Positions 1 to 8,380 of a stretch of 64,000 nucleotides of DNA are shown here, piece after piece (position 1 is the stretch's first letter; each line of letters starts with the position of its first letter). A program made the position numbers and the translations under genes. The DNA is taken from contig NZ_CP120677.1 in the NCBI RefSeq assembly GCF_029537395.1, forward strand, positions 1,550,001 to 1,614,000, written 5' to 3'. The DNA is from Tissierella sp. Yu-01. Lineage in GTDB: Bacteria > Bacillota > Clostridia > Tissierellales > Tissierellaceae. The notes below the pieces were generated by a model. It did no database searches. It was not told where the DNA came from and was given only the letters and a program-made list of their open reading frames with translations.

Positions 1-501
1 TGCCACCATCTCTAGGAATCTGTTTATCTGCTTAAACTTATCATACCTTTTAGAGACCACTTTGCCATTTTCATTCATAACTCCAAGTCTCATAAGAAAG
101 TCTACTTTTGTGCCATCTTCCAATATATAATTCTTGGTTCTATTATGAGATAATTCAATCTGACTTTTAGTAGGTTTCTTCTTAAGAATTTTTGCTTTGC
201 CTTTTTTACTAATTAGGATTTGAAAATCCGCATCACTTGTAAATAACATACCCTGTTTGAATTTTTCGTCTAATAAACCATTTATCTCACTTAATGCTTC
301 ATATAAATTTAAATTTTTATGTAGTACCTTATTTGTATAATAATAGAAAAATTGATATTTCAACTGATTTTTTATTAAAACAGGTTTAATATCAACTTTA
401 GTAAAGCTAGCTTCATTTTTATTTTTTAAGTTGCTAAGTACTACTAAAATCAATTTTTGTTTATTAAATACTTCTTGTAGCAGCTTTTCTATATCATTCA
501 T
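1..501 (-). CDS. Class I SAM-dependent methyltransferase, N-terminal part (3' end outside window)
   Basis: Only the first 167 codons are visible; the frame runs open off the left edge. The ATG at 501 follows a good AAAGGAG site. The visible part matches, from memory, the N-terminal region of Firmicute COG0500/Methyltransf_32-type methyltransferases: a TKVDIKPVLIK strand (residues 34-44), a TSDADFQILISKKGK segment (88-102), a HNRTKNYILEDG segment (119-130) and a KRYDKFKQINRFLE helix (151-164). In this family the SAM-binding glycine motif comes next, so it would lie outside the window. The substrate is unknown. The family call is recognition by pattern and was not searched. Confidence 0.7.
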   Translation of the reverse strand, partial: MNDIEKLLQEVFNKQKLILVVLSNLKNKNEASFTKVDIKPVLIKNQLKYQFFYYYTNKVLHKNLNLYEALSEINGLLDEKFKQGMLFTSDADFQILISKKGKAKILKKKPTKSQIELSHNRTKNYILEDGTKVDFLMRLGVMNENGKVVSKRYDKFKQINRFLEMVA

Positions 502-583
502 AAATATACTCCTTTTAAATAATAAGCCTTGAAGACATCTTCTTCTCATTATATCACAAAGTAATTTTTCTAGTAAAATTTCA

Positions 584-616
584 TTTAAAAACCCAAGAAA
601 ACTATCCCTTGGGTTA
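584..616 (-). terminator. Intrinsic terminator of the Sir2 gene
   Basis: Arms AACCCAAG and CTTGGGTT (608-615 and 590-597) enclose a 10-nt loop and are followed on the minus strand by TTTAAAT. The hairpin overlaps the sir2 stop codon. Confidence 0.6.
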
Positions 617-1333
617 AATTATATCACCTAAAATTTTTCCTATACTATCATTAAAAGTTAATAATGCTTTTGAATCATATTGAGTTTCTGATTTGTTAAT
701 TAGTATAAGCTTCTTCCCCCTATAATATCTTATTAAGCTGGCTGCGGGATAAACTACTAAAGAAGTACCACCAATAATGAGAACATCTGCTAGTTCAATA
801 TACCTTAGTGATTCCTCTATAACATTGGAATCCAAGCCTTCTTCATATAAAACTACATCAGGCTTTACAATTCCGCCACAATCACACTTTGGAATGCCAT
901 CACTATTTAGAACGTAGTCCAAATCATAATAAGTTTTGCATTCCTCACAATAATTCCTATGAATAGAACCATGTAGTTCTAACACATTTCGTGATCCAGC
1001 TATCTGATGTAACCCATCGATATTTTGTGTAATTACTGCTTTTAGTTTACCCTTTTTCTCAAGTTCAGCTAATACCTTATGAGCATTATTTGGCAAGGCA
1101 TCCTTATATATCATTTTATTTTTATAAAAATTAAAAAATTCATCTGTGTGAGTTTTGTAAAAAGTATGACTTAACATATATTCTGGTGAATATTCTGAGT
1201 TGTTTTCAGATGAATATAGACCAGCTGCTGATCTAAAGTCAGGAATACCACTTTCTGTAGATACACCGGCACCTCCGAAGAATACAATGTTCGTACTCTT
1301 ATCTATTATTTCCTTTAGTTTCTCTATAGACAT
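614..1333 (-). CDS. cobB: NAD-dependent protein deacylase, Sir2 family
   Basis: This 239-residue protein is of normal length for a bacterial sirtuin. It shows the NAD-binding motif GAGVSTESGIPDFR (residues 21-34), TQNIDGLH (102-109), the likely catalytic His121 in HGS, and a zinc module with Cys129/Cys132 and Cys150/Cys152. Sirtuins remove acyl groups from lysines using NAD, giving O-acyl-ADP-ribose and nicotinamide; they act in the cytoplasm. The start follows an AAAGGAG site. The gene stands alone: sfsA diverges from it and a terminator follows. Which acyl group it prefers cannot be told from sequence. Confidence 0.95.
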   Translation of the reverse strand: MSIEKLKEIIDKSTNIVFFGGAGVSTESGIPDFRSAAGLYSSENNSEYSPEYMLSHTFYKTHTDEFFNFYKNKMIYKDALPNNAHKVLAELEKKGKLKAVITQNIDGLHQIAGSRNVLELHGSIHRNYCEECKTYYDLDYVLNSDGIPKCDCGGIVKPDVVLYEEGLDSNVIEESLRYIELADVLIIGGTSLVVYPAASLIRYYRGKKLILINKSETQYDSKALLTFNDSIGKILGDII

Positions 1334-1506
1334 TATATCACTCCTTTTATTGTCCCATAAGAAAACTCATATTTATACAACATCTAATATACCATACTTC
1401 TCTTATTATATAACTAATTCCTTCTCTTTTAATGATTAAATAATTTTAAAATAAATTTTATATATGATAGAATATAGGATAGTTACTAATTAAAAAAGGA
1501 GTTAAT

Positions 1507-2199
1507 ATGATTTATAACAAAATTACTGAGGCCATATTCTTAAAAAGACCAAATCGTTTTATAGCTAATGTCCTTATAGATGGAAAGGAAGAGACTGTCC
1601 ATGTTAAAAATACTGGACGATGTAGAGAATTACTAATTCCAGGTGCTAAGGTAATTCTAGAAGATTGTTCAGGTAATCCAAATAGAAAAACTAAGTACTC
1701 TTTAATCTCTGTCTACAAAGGAAATATGCTAGTTAATATGGATTCACAAGTGCCTAATGCAGTAGTATTTGATGCACTCAAAAATAATCAAGTACATGGA
1801 TTTAAAAATCTAACTTATTTAAAAAGAGAAGTTAAATATGGTAATTCCAGATTTGATATTTATTTTGAAAATGAAGATAAAAAGGGCTTTATAGAAGTAA
1901 AAGGAGTAACCCTAGAGGATGATGGAATTGCAAAATTTCCCGATGCACCTACAGATAGGGGCGCAAAACACGTTCTAGAAATGATAGATGCCGTAAAAAC
2001 TGGATATATAGGAGCGATTTTTTTTCTAATACAAATGAATGGTCCACATACTTTTGAGTTAAATTGGAAGATGGACAAAATTTTCTCCGAAGCAATCAAA
2101 CTAGCAAGTGAAAGTGGTGTACAGATTCTTGCATATGATTCATTTGTAAGAGAAAATAGCATTTCAATAGACAAGCCTATAAATATTGAACTAGATTAA
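1507..2199 (+). CDS. sfsA: SfsA family protein (sugar fermentation stimulation homolog)
   Basis: One of two plus-strand genes in the window, 230 residues, full length for SfsA. It has the N-terminal RPNRFIANV segment, NTGRCREL (residues 35-42), and the C-terminal nuclease-like half with FDIYFE, FIEVKGVTL and FPDAPTDRGAKHV. The Asp, Glu and Lys of the last three blocks fit a PD-(D/E)XK-like site, which is established for the fold; the biological role is not settled (DNA binding and regulation of sugar metabolism genes were reported in enterobacteria). ATG follows AAAAAGGAG. A strong hairpin lies directly downstream. Confidence 0.9.
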   Translation: MIYNKITEAIFLKRPNRFIANVLIDGKEETVHVKNTGRCRELLIPGAKVILEDCSGNPNRKTKYSLISVYKGNMLVNMDSQVPNAVVFDALKNNQVHGFKNLTYLKREVKYGNSRFDIYFENEDKKGFIEVKGVTLEDDGIAKFPDAPTDRGAKHVLEMIDAVKTGYIGAIFFLIQMNGPHTFELNWKMDKIFSEAIKLASESGVQILAYDSFVRENSISIDKPINIELD

Positions 2200-2213
2200 G
2201 TTTATCATAAAAA

Positions 2214-2270
2214 GGTCCGTAATGGTTTCGGTTTTTATATCTAATTTTAGAATCCATTACGGACCCTTTA
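2214..2270 (+). terminator. Long-stem hairpin after sfsA, possible terminator
   Basis: A perfect 12-bp inverted repeat, GGTCCGTAATGG (2214-2225) and its complement (2254-2265), encloses a 28-nt loop. The sequence after it is T-rich but lacks a clean U-run, so the terminator role is only probable. The loop is long for a classical terminator. Confidence 0.45.
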
Positions 2271-2384
2271 GATATATTTTTATATTTCAGTTACTTTTTT
2301 GTGTAATCTGAATATTCCCGATTCCTATTTACGAACCTTATGCTAATATATTTTCCAATTCCACATATATTATGCATTAATTTT

Positions 2385-3419
2385 TTAAAATACTCCTGAT
2401 TCCATTATCCTAAATGTTTTATCTTCACAATTAACTTCAGCAAGTACACCATATGGTAATATGCACATTGGTTCGTTATGTCCAAAGGTCATATTATACA
2501 CAATTGGGATATTATATAGATTGTTTTCATCTACTATTGTTTTAATTACTTCTTTGTATTCATCATAATACTTTGCTTGATATGGTTTGCCAAATAAAAT
2601 AGCCTTTGATTTTTGAAGAACTCCCATTGCTGCATAATTTCTTAGCCAATATAGTAAATTATCTGGATGAGGTGTCTCTTCAGAAGTTTCGAAGAAAAGA
2701 ATTGCCCCATCAAATGTGTCATCATCAGGCCATAATATGGTTCCCTTTGCCATTTCAAGAACTTCTATACAACCACCAAATAATCTTCCCTTCACAATAC
2801 CTGATCCTTGTAAAAACTCGTAACCTAAGTTATCTTCCATCCTTTTAGAAATATTCTTATTATCTTCTATCCACTCAATTCTTTCACCAGTCCACTTTTT
2901 TTCAGCTTGAATTAAACCAACAGGATCATTACTAAATAAAGTTTTGTTAATATATTCCGTAGTATAGTCATATATCTTTATATTCTCTGCAAACTCTGCA
3001 AGCACCGAAGGGCCATAAAAACTTGTAATTCCTGCCTTATAACATATTAAGTGGGTTATAGTTGAATCTGAATAGCCTATAAATATCTTAGGATTTTTAC
3101 TTATAATATCAAAATCTATATATGGAAGCATACGAATGCTATCATCACCACCTATACAGGAAAAGATGGCCTTGATATCAGAATTCCTAAAAGCATCCAT
3201 TAAATCTTTTGCTCTTGCTTCGGGGTGCTTATAAATATATTCAGTTCCCATTAATGTATGTTCCATTTCGACAACCTTTAGACCAAATACCTCTTCCAAC
3301 CTTTGTTTTCCTACTTGGTATCTCCACAACAAATCTTTATCACCTGCACCACCCCAGGACAGACTTACGGTTGCAACTGTATCACCAGCTTGTAATTTAT
3401 TAGGACTTATTAACTTCAT
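2385..3419 (-). CDS. S66-family peptidase (LD-carboxypeptidase / MccF-like)
   Basis: The open frame extends 16 codons upstream, but the ATG at 3419 has a clear AGGTGGAG site, giving 344 residues. The nucleophile is the serine of GYSDS (Ser117); the MccF-like LFFETSEETPHP block supplies the expected glutamate, and GHNEP near residue 313 the histidine of the Ser-Glu-His triad. Family members cleave L,D bonds in peptidoglycan peptides or detoxify microcin C-type aminoacyl-nucleotides. The short LFFETSEE variant looks closer to MccF-like proteins than to LdcA, which is an inference. No signal peptide is visible, so it is probably cytoplasmic. Confidence 0.88.
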   Translation of the reverse strand: MKLISPNKLQAGDTVATVSLSWGGAGDKDLLWRYQVGKQRLEEVFGLKVVEMEHTLMGTEYIYKHPEARAKDLMDAFRNSDIKAIFSCIGGDDSIRMLPYIDFDIISKNPKIFIGYSDSTITHLICYKAGITSFYGPSVLAEFAENIKIYDYTTEYINKTLFSNDPVGLIQAEKKWTGERIEWIEDNKNISKRMEDNLGYEFLQGSGIVKGRLFGGCIEVLEMAKGTILWPDDDTFDGAILFFETSEETPHPDNLLYWLRNYAAMGVLQKSKAILFGKPYQAKYYDEYKEVIKTIVDENNLYNIPIVYNMTFGHNEPMCILPYGVLAEVNCEDKTFRIMESGVF

Positions 3420-3492
3420 AAAATCTCCACCTTTTATATATAGTTTTAAAGAACTCAGTACTTTCATTGTGTTTTTTGATAATAATTTATTA

Positions 3493-4101
3493 TCAAATTC
3501 TTAACACAAGATCAGCATTCTCAATTGGTGAATATTCTAAGATATATTTTTCTTCTGCTGGAAAGTAACGTCTTTCATATTTATATCTTATATCTTCTAA
3601 CTCTCCTATATATTTATCCCTTAATAAAACTCTTTCTAATCGAACCTCTTGAGGTACTTCAAGATAGATTGTAAAATCCAAATATCTCTTTAATTCCTTT
3701 CTTTGCAAAAACATTCCTTCTAGCAATAAAACGGTATTTTGGGGAATACAAATTGACTCTAAAATATGTGTATCATTTTCTTTATCATATAATTCTATTT
3801 GTTTCTCTATTTTTCCTTTGTTTTTTATTGGCAATAAAATCTCTTTTATTAAATAATCATATCTCCATTGTATATTATAATAGCAGTACCATTCTTCTTT
3901 AGATTCACTGTATCTCACACGTTTTTCATGTATAAAGTCGTCAATATGTAATATATAAACTGAATAATTTTCATTCAGTAACTTTTGCTCCAACAAATTA
4001 GCTACTGTACTTTTACCTGCTCCTCCTAAACCATCAATGCCAACAATATAAACTTTATCAGATATATCTTCTCTTTCTAATTTACTCAATAAGTACTCCA
4101 T
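3493..4101 (-). CDS. P-loop nucleoside kinase, uridine kinase-like
   Basis: About 202 residues from the ATG at 4101, chosen because GGGAG lies 8 nt upstream; an ATG five codons earlier has no good site. The Walker A motif GLGGAGKST sits near the N-terminus and a lid-like arginine-rich segment (RLERVLLRDK) lies in the C-terminal third, the arrangement of uridine kinase/phosphoribulokinase-like proteins. HIDDFIHEKRVRY resembles the substrate-binding DxF region of uridine kinases. The true substrate is uncertain; many such genes are annotated only as kinases. It lies just downstream of the decayed gene at 4135-4352. Confidence 0.75.
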   Translation of the reverse strand: MEYLLSKLEREDISDKVYIVGIDGLGGAGKSTVANLLEQKLLNENYSVYILHIDDFIHEKRVRYSESKEEWYCYYNIQWRYDYLIKEILLPIKNKGKIEKQIELYDKENDTHILESICIPQNTVLLLEGMFLQRKELKRYLDFTIYLEVPQEVRLERVLLRDKYIGELEDIRYKYERRYFPAEEKYILEYSPIENADLVLRI

Positions 4102-4134
4102 TATAATTTCTCCCATATTACCGTTTATTTATTG

Positions 4135-4352
4135 CTATACATTTTTTAAAACTTTGAAATTAATCAAATCATAGTAACTACTATCTGTAGTAAGAACTTG
4201 CTTTCAAAAAATGTTCTACTCTCAAGTTCAAATAGGAAATGTCTTACTTCATCTAACTGAATATTCTATAGATATCAATTCCATTCAATTATTCTATCTT
4301 TAGCCTTCTCTAATGTATCGAAAAAAGTAATATCTATTAATTTAAAATTATC
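4135..4352 (-). pseudogene. Decayed protein-coding remnant
   Basis: Three short minus-strand stretches read like one protein split by frameshifts: DNFKLIDITFFDTLEKAKD... (4350 downward, ending in TGA), IQLDEVRHFLFELESRTFFE... in a second frame, and TDSSYYDLINFKVLKNV in a third, ending at 4135. No start codon or ribosome site fits an intact gene. The family was not recognised. The alternative is chance open frames in AT-rich DNA. Confidence 0.35.
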
Positions 4353-4399
4353 CTATAATTGATGAAAAACAATTATCTAGTTTAGAATTTACTAATTTT

Positions 4400-4633
4400 T
4401 TATCTCCTATATATTTGTAAAGCTAACATATCTTCAGCTTTATCCTTTGTATATACATAAGCATCTTCTACTCCCTGGTTATAAATATAGGGACCTAATT
4501 CTTCAATAAAAAAATCTACTATTAGCTGTGATGCTAAATCTCCTAAATCATCATCTCTTTCACTGTGGAAATAACTTACTACTTTCTTTCTCATTTCTTC
4601 TTTTTTCCCTTTATCTATTTTTATTCTATTCAT
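4400..4633 (-). CDS. DUF2164 family small protein
   Basis: A 77-residue protein with the family hallmarks: an N-terminal basic stretch, a YF.SERDDDLGDLAS block (residues 21-34), DFFIEELGPYIYNQGVEDAY (45-64) and a C-terminal helix. It is soluble, with no membrane segment. DUF2164 proteins have no assigned function. The ATG at 4633 is preceded by a GGAAAGGGGG site. It lies alone between the kinase remnant region and ileS. Confidence 0.8.
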   Translation of the reverse strand: MNRIKIDKGKKEEMRKKVVSYFHSERDDDLGDLASQLIVDFFIEELGPYIYNQGVEDAYVYTKDKAEDMLALQIYRR

Positions 4634-4791
4634 CTTTTAGCCCCCTTTCCTATTAAATCTACTTCTAGATGTAAGACCATGATACCTTTACTAACTACAT
4701 TATTTTCTATATCTTAACATAATGCTATACCTACATCAAATATTTTAAAATTTAAAAAAAGTAGAAAGCTTTCACTTTCTACTTTTTCCTA

Positions 4792-7700
4792 CTAGATTCT
4801 TTCTAATCTTATACCTGTCATTTGACCGTTTAAGTCTTGTTCTTCTAAACCTTCTTCATTTACTCTTTCTATTGATTGAGCTAGAGTTTCTTTCTTAATA
4901 AATTCCTCATACTCATCTATTGCTGCTTTAATCTCATCTGAGCCATTATAGAAAATATTTATATTGTCAAGAACTTCATAACCATTGTTCTTTCTCATTT
5001 GTTGTACTTTTGATACAAACTCTCTTGAATATCCCTCATTGATTAATTCAGGTGTCAATGTAGTATCAAGGATTACAAATAGGTTGTTTTCCATTATTAC
5101 ATTGAAGCCTTCCTTAGATGATATAGTTATTAGAACATAGTCCTTTTCTATAATAGTATCTTCCCCATCTAGGTTCAAAGTAATTGAACCTTCTTCTAGT
5201 TTTTCAACAGTTTCCTTTGCATCAAGTTCATTTAATGCCTTACCAAAAGATTTAATCTTTCCTCCTAGTATTGAACCTGCTACCTTGAAGTTAGGTTTTA
5301 AGGAATAGTTCATGAATTGGGAAAGATCTTTTTCAAAAACTACCTTCTTAACATTTAACTCTTCCATAATCAATGGAACAAGATCATCTATCTTTTCTTC
5401 ATATTTACCATCTATTACTACTTCGTTTAATGGTTGACGAACCTTTATCTTAACAGTTTCTCTTGAGGCCCTACCCAATCCTACTAAGTTTCTAACTAAA
5501 TCCATTTTCTCTTCTACTTCTTTATTGATTAATTCCTCATTAACTTCTGGATATAAAGCTAAATGAACTGATTCTTCTCCAGTCAAATATCTATATAATT
5601 CTTCAGAAATAAATGGTACAAATGGAGCTATAAGCTTACACACACCTACTAATATCTCATAGGTAGTATTATATACAGCTTTCTTATCATCATCTAATTC
5701 TGTAGACCAGAATCTTCTTCTGTTTCTTCTTATATACCAGTTAGACAAGTCTTCTATTACAAACTCCTGAATTGTTCTAACAACTTTAGTTAATTCAAAT
5801 ATATCCATATCTGCTGTACAATCTTTAACTAATTGATTGTATTTAGATAATATCCATTTATCAATTTCAGGTCTATCCTTATATTCTATGAAGAACTCTC
5901 TAGGATCTACCTCATCAGTATTAGCATATAGTGAGAAGAAGTTATATACGTTTCTTATACTTCTAAAGAACTTTGATTCAACTTCTCTTAATCCATCTTC
6001 ATCAAATTTTGTTGGTGTCCATGGCGGAGATACATACATTAAATACCATCTTAATGTATCTGCACCATATTTATCGAATAGTTCAAAAGGATCTACTGTA
6101 TTGCCTCTTGATTTGGACATTTTCTTTCCATCTTTGTCTAATATTAAGTCATTTACAAGTACATTTTTATATGGAGCTTTTCCTGTAACAAAAGTTGATA
6201 TTGCAATCAATGAATAGAACCATCCCCTTGTTTGATCGATACCCTCATTAATAAAGTCTGCTGGGAACAATTTATCGAAGTTTTCTTTGTTCTCAAATGG
6301 ATAATGCCATTGTGCAAAAGGCATTGCCCCACTATCAAACCATACGTCTATAACGTCTTTTTCTCTAGTCATTGTGCCGCCACATTTATCACATTTTAAG
6401 TGAATATCATCAACATATGGTCTGTGTAATTCAACAGATTCATCTATATCTTCAATAGCCCTTTCAGCTAATTCCTTTCTTGAACCTACACTATCTATAT
6501 GACCGCACTCACATCTCCAGATTGGAAGTGGTGTACCCCAATATCTACTTCTAGAAATAGCCCAGTCATTAATGTTTTCAAGCCAATTTCCAAATCTCTT
6601 TTCTCCAACAAATGTTGGGAACCAATTTACTCCATTATTATTTTCAACTAATTTATCTTTTAATTTTGTAATTTCAATATACCAGGATGGCTTAGCATAG
6701 TATAGTAAAGGTGTATGACATCTCCAACAGTGTGGATAGTTATGAGCTACTCTTTCTTTTTTATACATTTTGCCATTCTCTTTTAAATACTGAATAATAT
6801 CTGGGTCAGCATCCATGACAAATTTTCCTGCCCATGGTGTTTCTTCAAATTTTCCTTCTTCATTTACAGGATTAACCACTGGTAAATTATATCTTCTACC
6901 TGTATTGTAGTCATCTTCACCAAATGCAGGTGCCGTATGAACTATACCTGTACCATCTTCAGTAGTTACATAATCTGCACATGTTACGAAGAATGCTTTC
7001 CCACTTACATTAATAAAAGGTATAAGTTGCTCATATTCAACATATTCAAGAGCCTTACCCTTCATTTCTTCTAGTACTTCATAGTCATCACCTAGTACCT
7101 TAGGCGCTAGGACTTTTGATACATAATAAACTTCTTCATTTTGTTTTACTTTTATATAATCTTCGTTAGCATTTACTGTTAAGCCAACATTTGAAGGCAA
7201 TGTCCAAGGAGTTGTTGTCCATGCTAAGAAATATTCATCCTTTTCTTTAAGCTTAAACTTTGCAACAACTGTTTCTGACTTAATCTCTTCATATCCTAAT
7301 GCAACTTCGTGAGATGCAAGCCCTGTACCACAACGTGAGCAAAATGGTAGAATTTTATGGCCTTCATAGATATAGCCTTCCTTGTAAAACTTATTTAAAA
7401 TCCACCATACAGATTCAATATAGTCATTATCAAGTGTGATATATGGATTATCCAAATCAATTAGATAAGCCATTCTCTCTGTCATTTCTCTCCAAAGTTT
7501 CTCATACTTGAATACAGACTCTCTACATTTTTTATTAAATTCTTCAACACCATAAGCTTCAATGTCTTTCTTATCCTTTAACTGAAGCTGCTTTTCAACT
7601 TCAATTTCAACTGGTAATCCATGTGTATCCCATCCAGCTTTTCTTTTTACTTGAAAACCCTTCATAGTCTTGTATCTGCAAGTTAAATCCTTTAAAGTTC

Positions 7701-7887
7701 TTGCCATAACATGATGTATTCCAGGTTTTCCATTAGCTGTTGGAGGTCCTTCATAAAAGATATAAGGGTTATTTGAATCCCTTGTTTCTACTGATCTATG
7801 AAGAAGGTCAATTTCCTTCCAATACTCTGAAACCTTATGCTCACGATCCTTTACAGGTTCATTTGATAATTCATTAAACCTTTTCAA
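4792..7887 (-). CDS. ileS: Isoleucyl-tRNA synthetase, type 2 (eukaryote-like), GXHH signature
   Basis: A 1031-residue class Ia synthetase that attaches isoleucine to tRNA-Ile in the cytoplasm. The nucleotide-binding motif, normally HIGH, reads Gly56-Ile57-His58-His59 (codons 7711-7722). KMSKS is at 589-593. The WTTTPWTLPSN block belongs to the CP1 editing domain, and CxxC pairs (CSRCG, CDKCGG and others) suggest bound zinc. The length and C-terminal region fit the IleRS2 group, which is naturally tolerant of mupirocin. It is expressed behind an isoleucine T-box; a hairpin repeat lies between that leader and the start codon. No second ileS is in the window. Confidence 0.97.
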   Translation of the reverse strand: MKRFNELSNEPVKDREHKVSEYWKEIDLLHRSVETRDSNNPYIFYEGPPTANGKPGIHHVMARTLKDLTCRYKTMKGFQVKRKAGWDTHGLPVEIEVEKQLQLKDKKDIEAYGVEEFNKKCRESVFKYEKLWREMTERMAYLIDLDNPYITLDNDYIESVWWILNKFYKEGYIYEGHKILPFCSRCGTGLASHEVALGYEEIKSETVVAKFKLKEKDEYFLAWTTTPWTLPSNVGLTVNANEDYIKVKQNEEVYYVSKVLAPKVLGDDYEVLEEMKGKALEYVEYEQLIPFINVSGKAFFVTCADYVTTEDGTGIVHTAPAFGEDDYNTGRRYNLPVVNPVNEEGKFEETPWAGKFVMDADPDIIQYLKENGKMYKKERVAHNYPHCWRCHTPLLYYAKPSWYIEITKLKDKLVENNNGVNWFPTFVGEKRFGNWLENINDWAISRSRYWGTPLPIWRCECGHIDSVGSRKELAERAIEDIDESVELHRPYVDDIHLKCDKCGGTMTREKDVIDVWFDSGAMPFAQWHYPFENKENFDKLFPADFINEGIDQTRGWFYSLIAISTFVTGKAPYKNVLVNDLILDKDGKKMSKSRGNTVDPFELFDKYGADTLRWYLMYVSPPWTPTKFDEDGLREVESKFFRSIRNVYNFFSLYANTDEVDPREFFIEYKDRPEIDKWILSKYNQLVKDCTADMDIFELTKVVRTIQEFVIEDLSNWYIRRNRRRFWSTELDDDKKAVYNTTYEILVGVCKLIAPFVPFISEELYRYLTGEESVHLALYPEVNEELINKEVEEKMDLVRNLVGLGRASRETVKIKVRQPLNEVVIDGKYEEKIDDLVPLIMEELNVKKVVFEKDLSQFMNYSLKPNFKVAGSILGGKIKSFGKALNELDAKETVEKLEEGSITLNLDGEDTIIEKDYVLITISSKEGFNVIMENNLFVILDTTLTPELINEGYSREFVSKVQQMRKNNGYEVLDNINIFYNGSDEIKAAIDEYEEFIKKETLAQSIERVNEEGLEEQDLNGQMTGIRLERI

Positions 7888-7913
7888 ATTAATCTCTCCT
7901 TATAAGAATATAT

Positions 7914-8096
7914 CGCAGTTTCGTACCCTTCCAGTATAACTTCACAAAATCAAAGATTTTGGAAATTATATCTGTTGGGCACACAGCAACTCAAATTTGT
8001 TCACTCCCTATCAGTCGTACAAATTTGGTGCTCATTGCGTTTGACCTACCATCGATTTGTTAAGAAAACCACTCAACAAATCGGGTTAGGTCATAA
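7914..8096 (-). repeat. Hairpin repeat copy R1, in the ileS leader
   Basis: It lies between the T-box terminator and ileS. On the minus strand it begins with TGACCTA...TAGGTCA (8042-8093), whose inner stem CGATTTGTT/AACAAATCG differs from all other copies yet still pairs. It continues with the CACCAAATTTGTACGAC module and a TTTGATTTTGTGAA...AAGGGTA tail shared with copy R2. Together with the T-box it fills the 490-nt gap. Confidence 0.75.
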
Positions 8097-8097
8097 A

Positions 8098-8340
8098 AAT
8101 AAATCCCTAAGTCAAACGACTTAGGGACGAAAAATTCCGCGGTACCACCCACATTACAAGATTACTCTTGTCTCTTAATTAGTCTAACGTCTACACGTAA
8201 TACCTTACTAAAGTTTCAGGTATTATGCTCAAAGGTGATTTTCACAAAGTTTCATATAATAATCTTTCACCAAGTGATTATCTCTCTAAAATATGAAGGT
8301 CTTCGTTACTACCCCTATCACAGCATTTATTAATATACAT
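8098..8340 (-). promoter_or_regulatory. T-box riboswitch, isoleucine specifier
   Basis: On the minus strand this leader has an AGAGAG motif early in stem I, the T-box sequence TGGTACCGCGG (8137-8147) and an intrinsic terminator with 9-bp arms (8105-8113 and 8118-8126) followed by ATTTATTTTTAT. The segment GAAAATCACC carries ATC at 8237-8239 in the normal specifier position, matching isoleucine. Uncharged tRNA-Ile should bind and favour the antiterminator, so ileS is read through when isoleucine is short. The tRNA-Ile(GAT) that would be sensed is in the second rRNA operon. Confidence 0.93.
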
Positions 8341-8345
8341 ATTTA

Positions 8346-8375
8346 AATATACAATAAAAAGTAAAGATTTGTCAA
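8346..8375 (-). promoter_or_regulatory. SigA-type promoter for the T-box/ileS transcript
   Basis: TTGACA (8370-8375) and TATATT (8346-8351) are separated by 18 bp. The start point would fall just before the T-box stem I. Confidence 0.8.
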
Positions 8376-8380
8376 GACTA

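Noticed and set aside
3420-3467. 16-codon upstream extension of the S66 peptidase
   Set aside because: The ATG at 3419 has the ribosome site; the extension has none.
5837-6217. Plus-strand open frames antisense to ileS and to other long genes
   Set aside because: They are shadows of the minus-strand genes with no ribosome site or recognisable protein.
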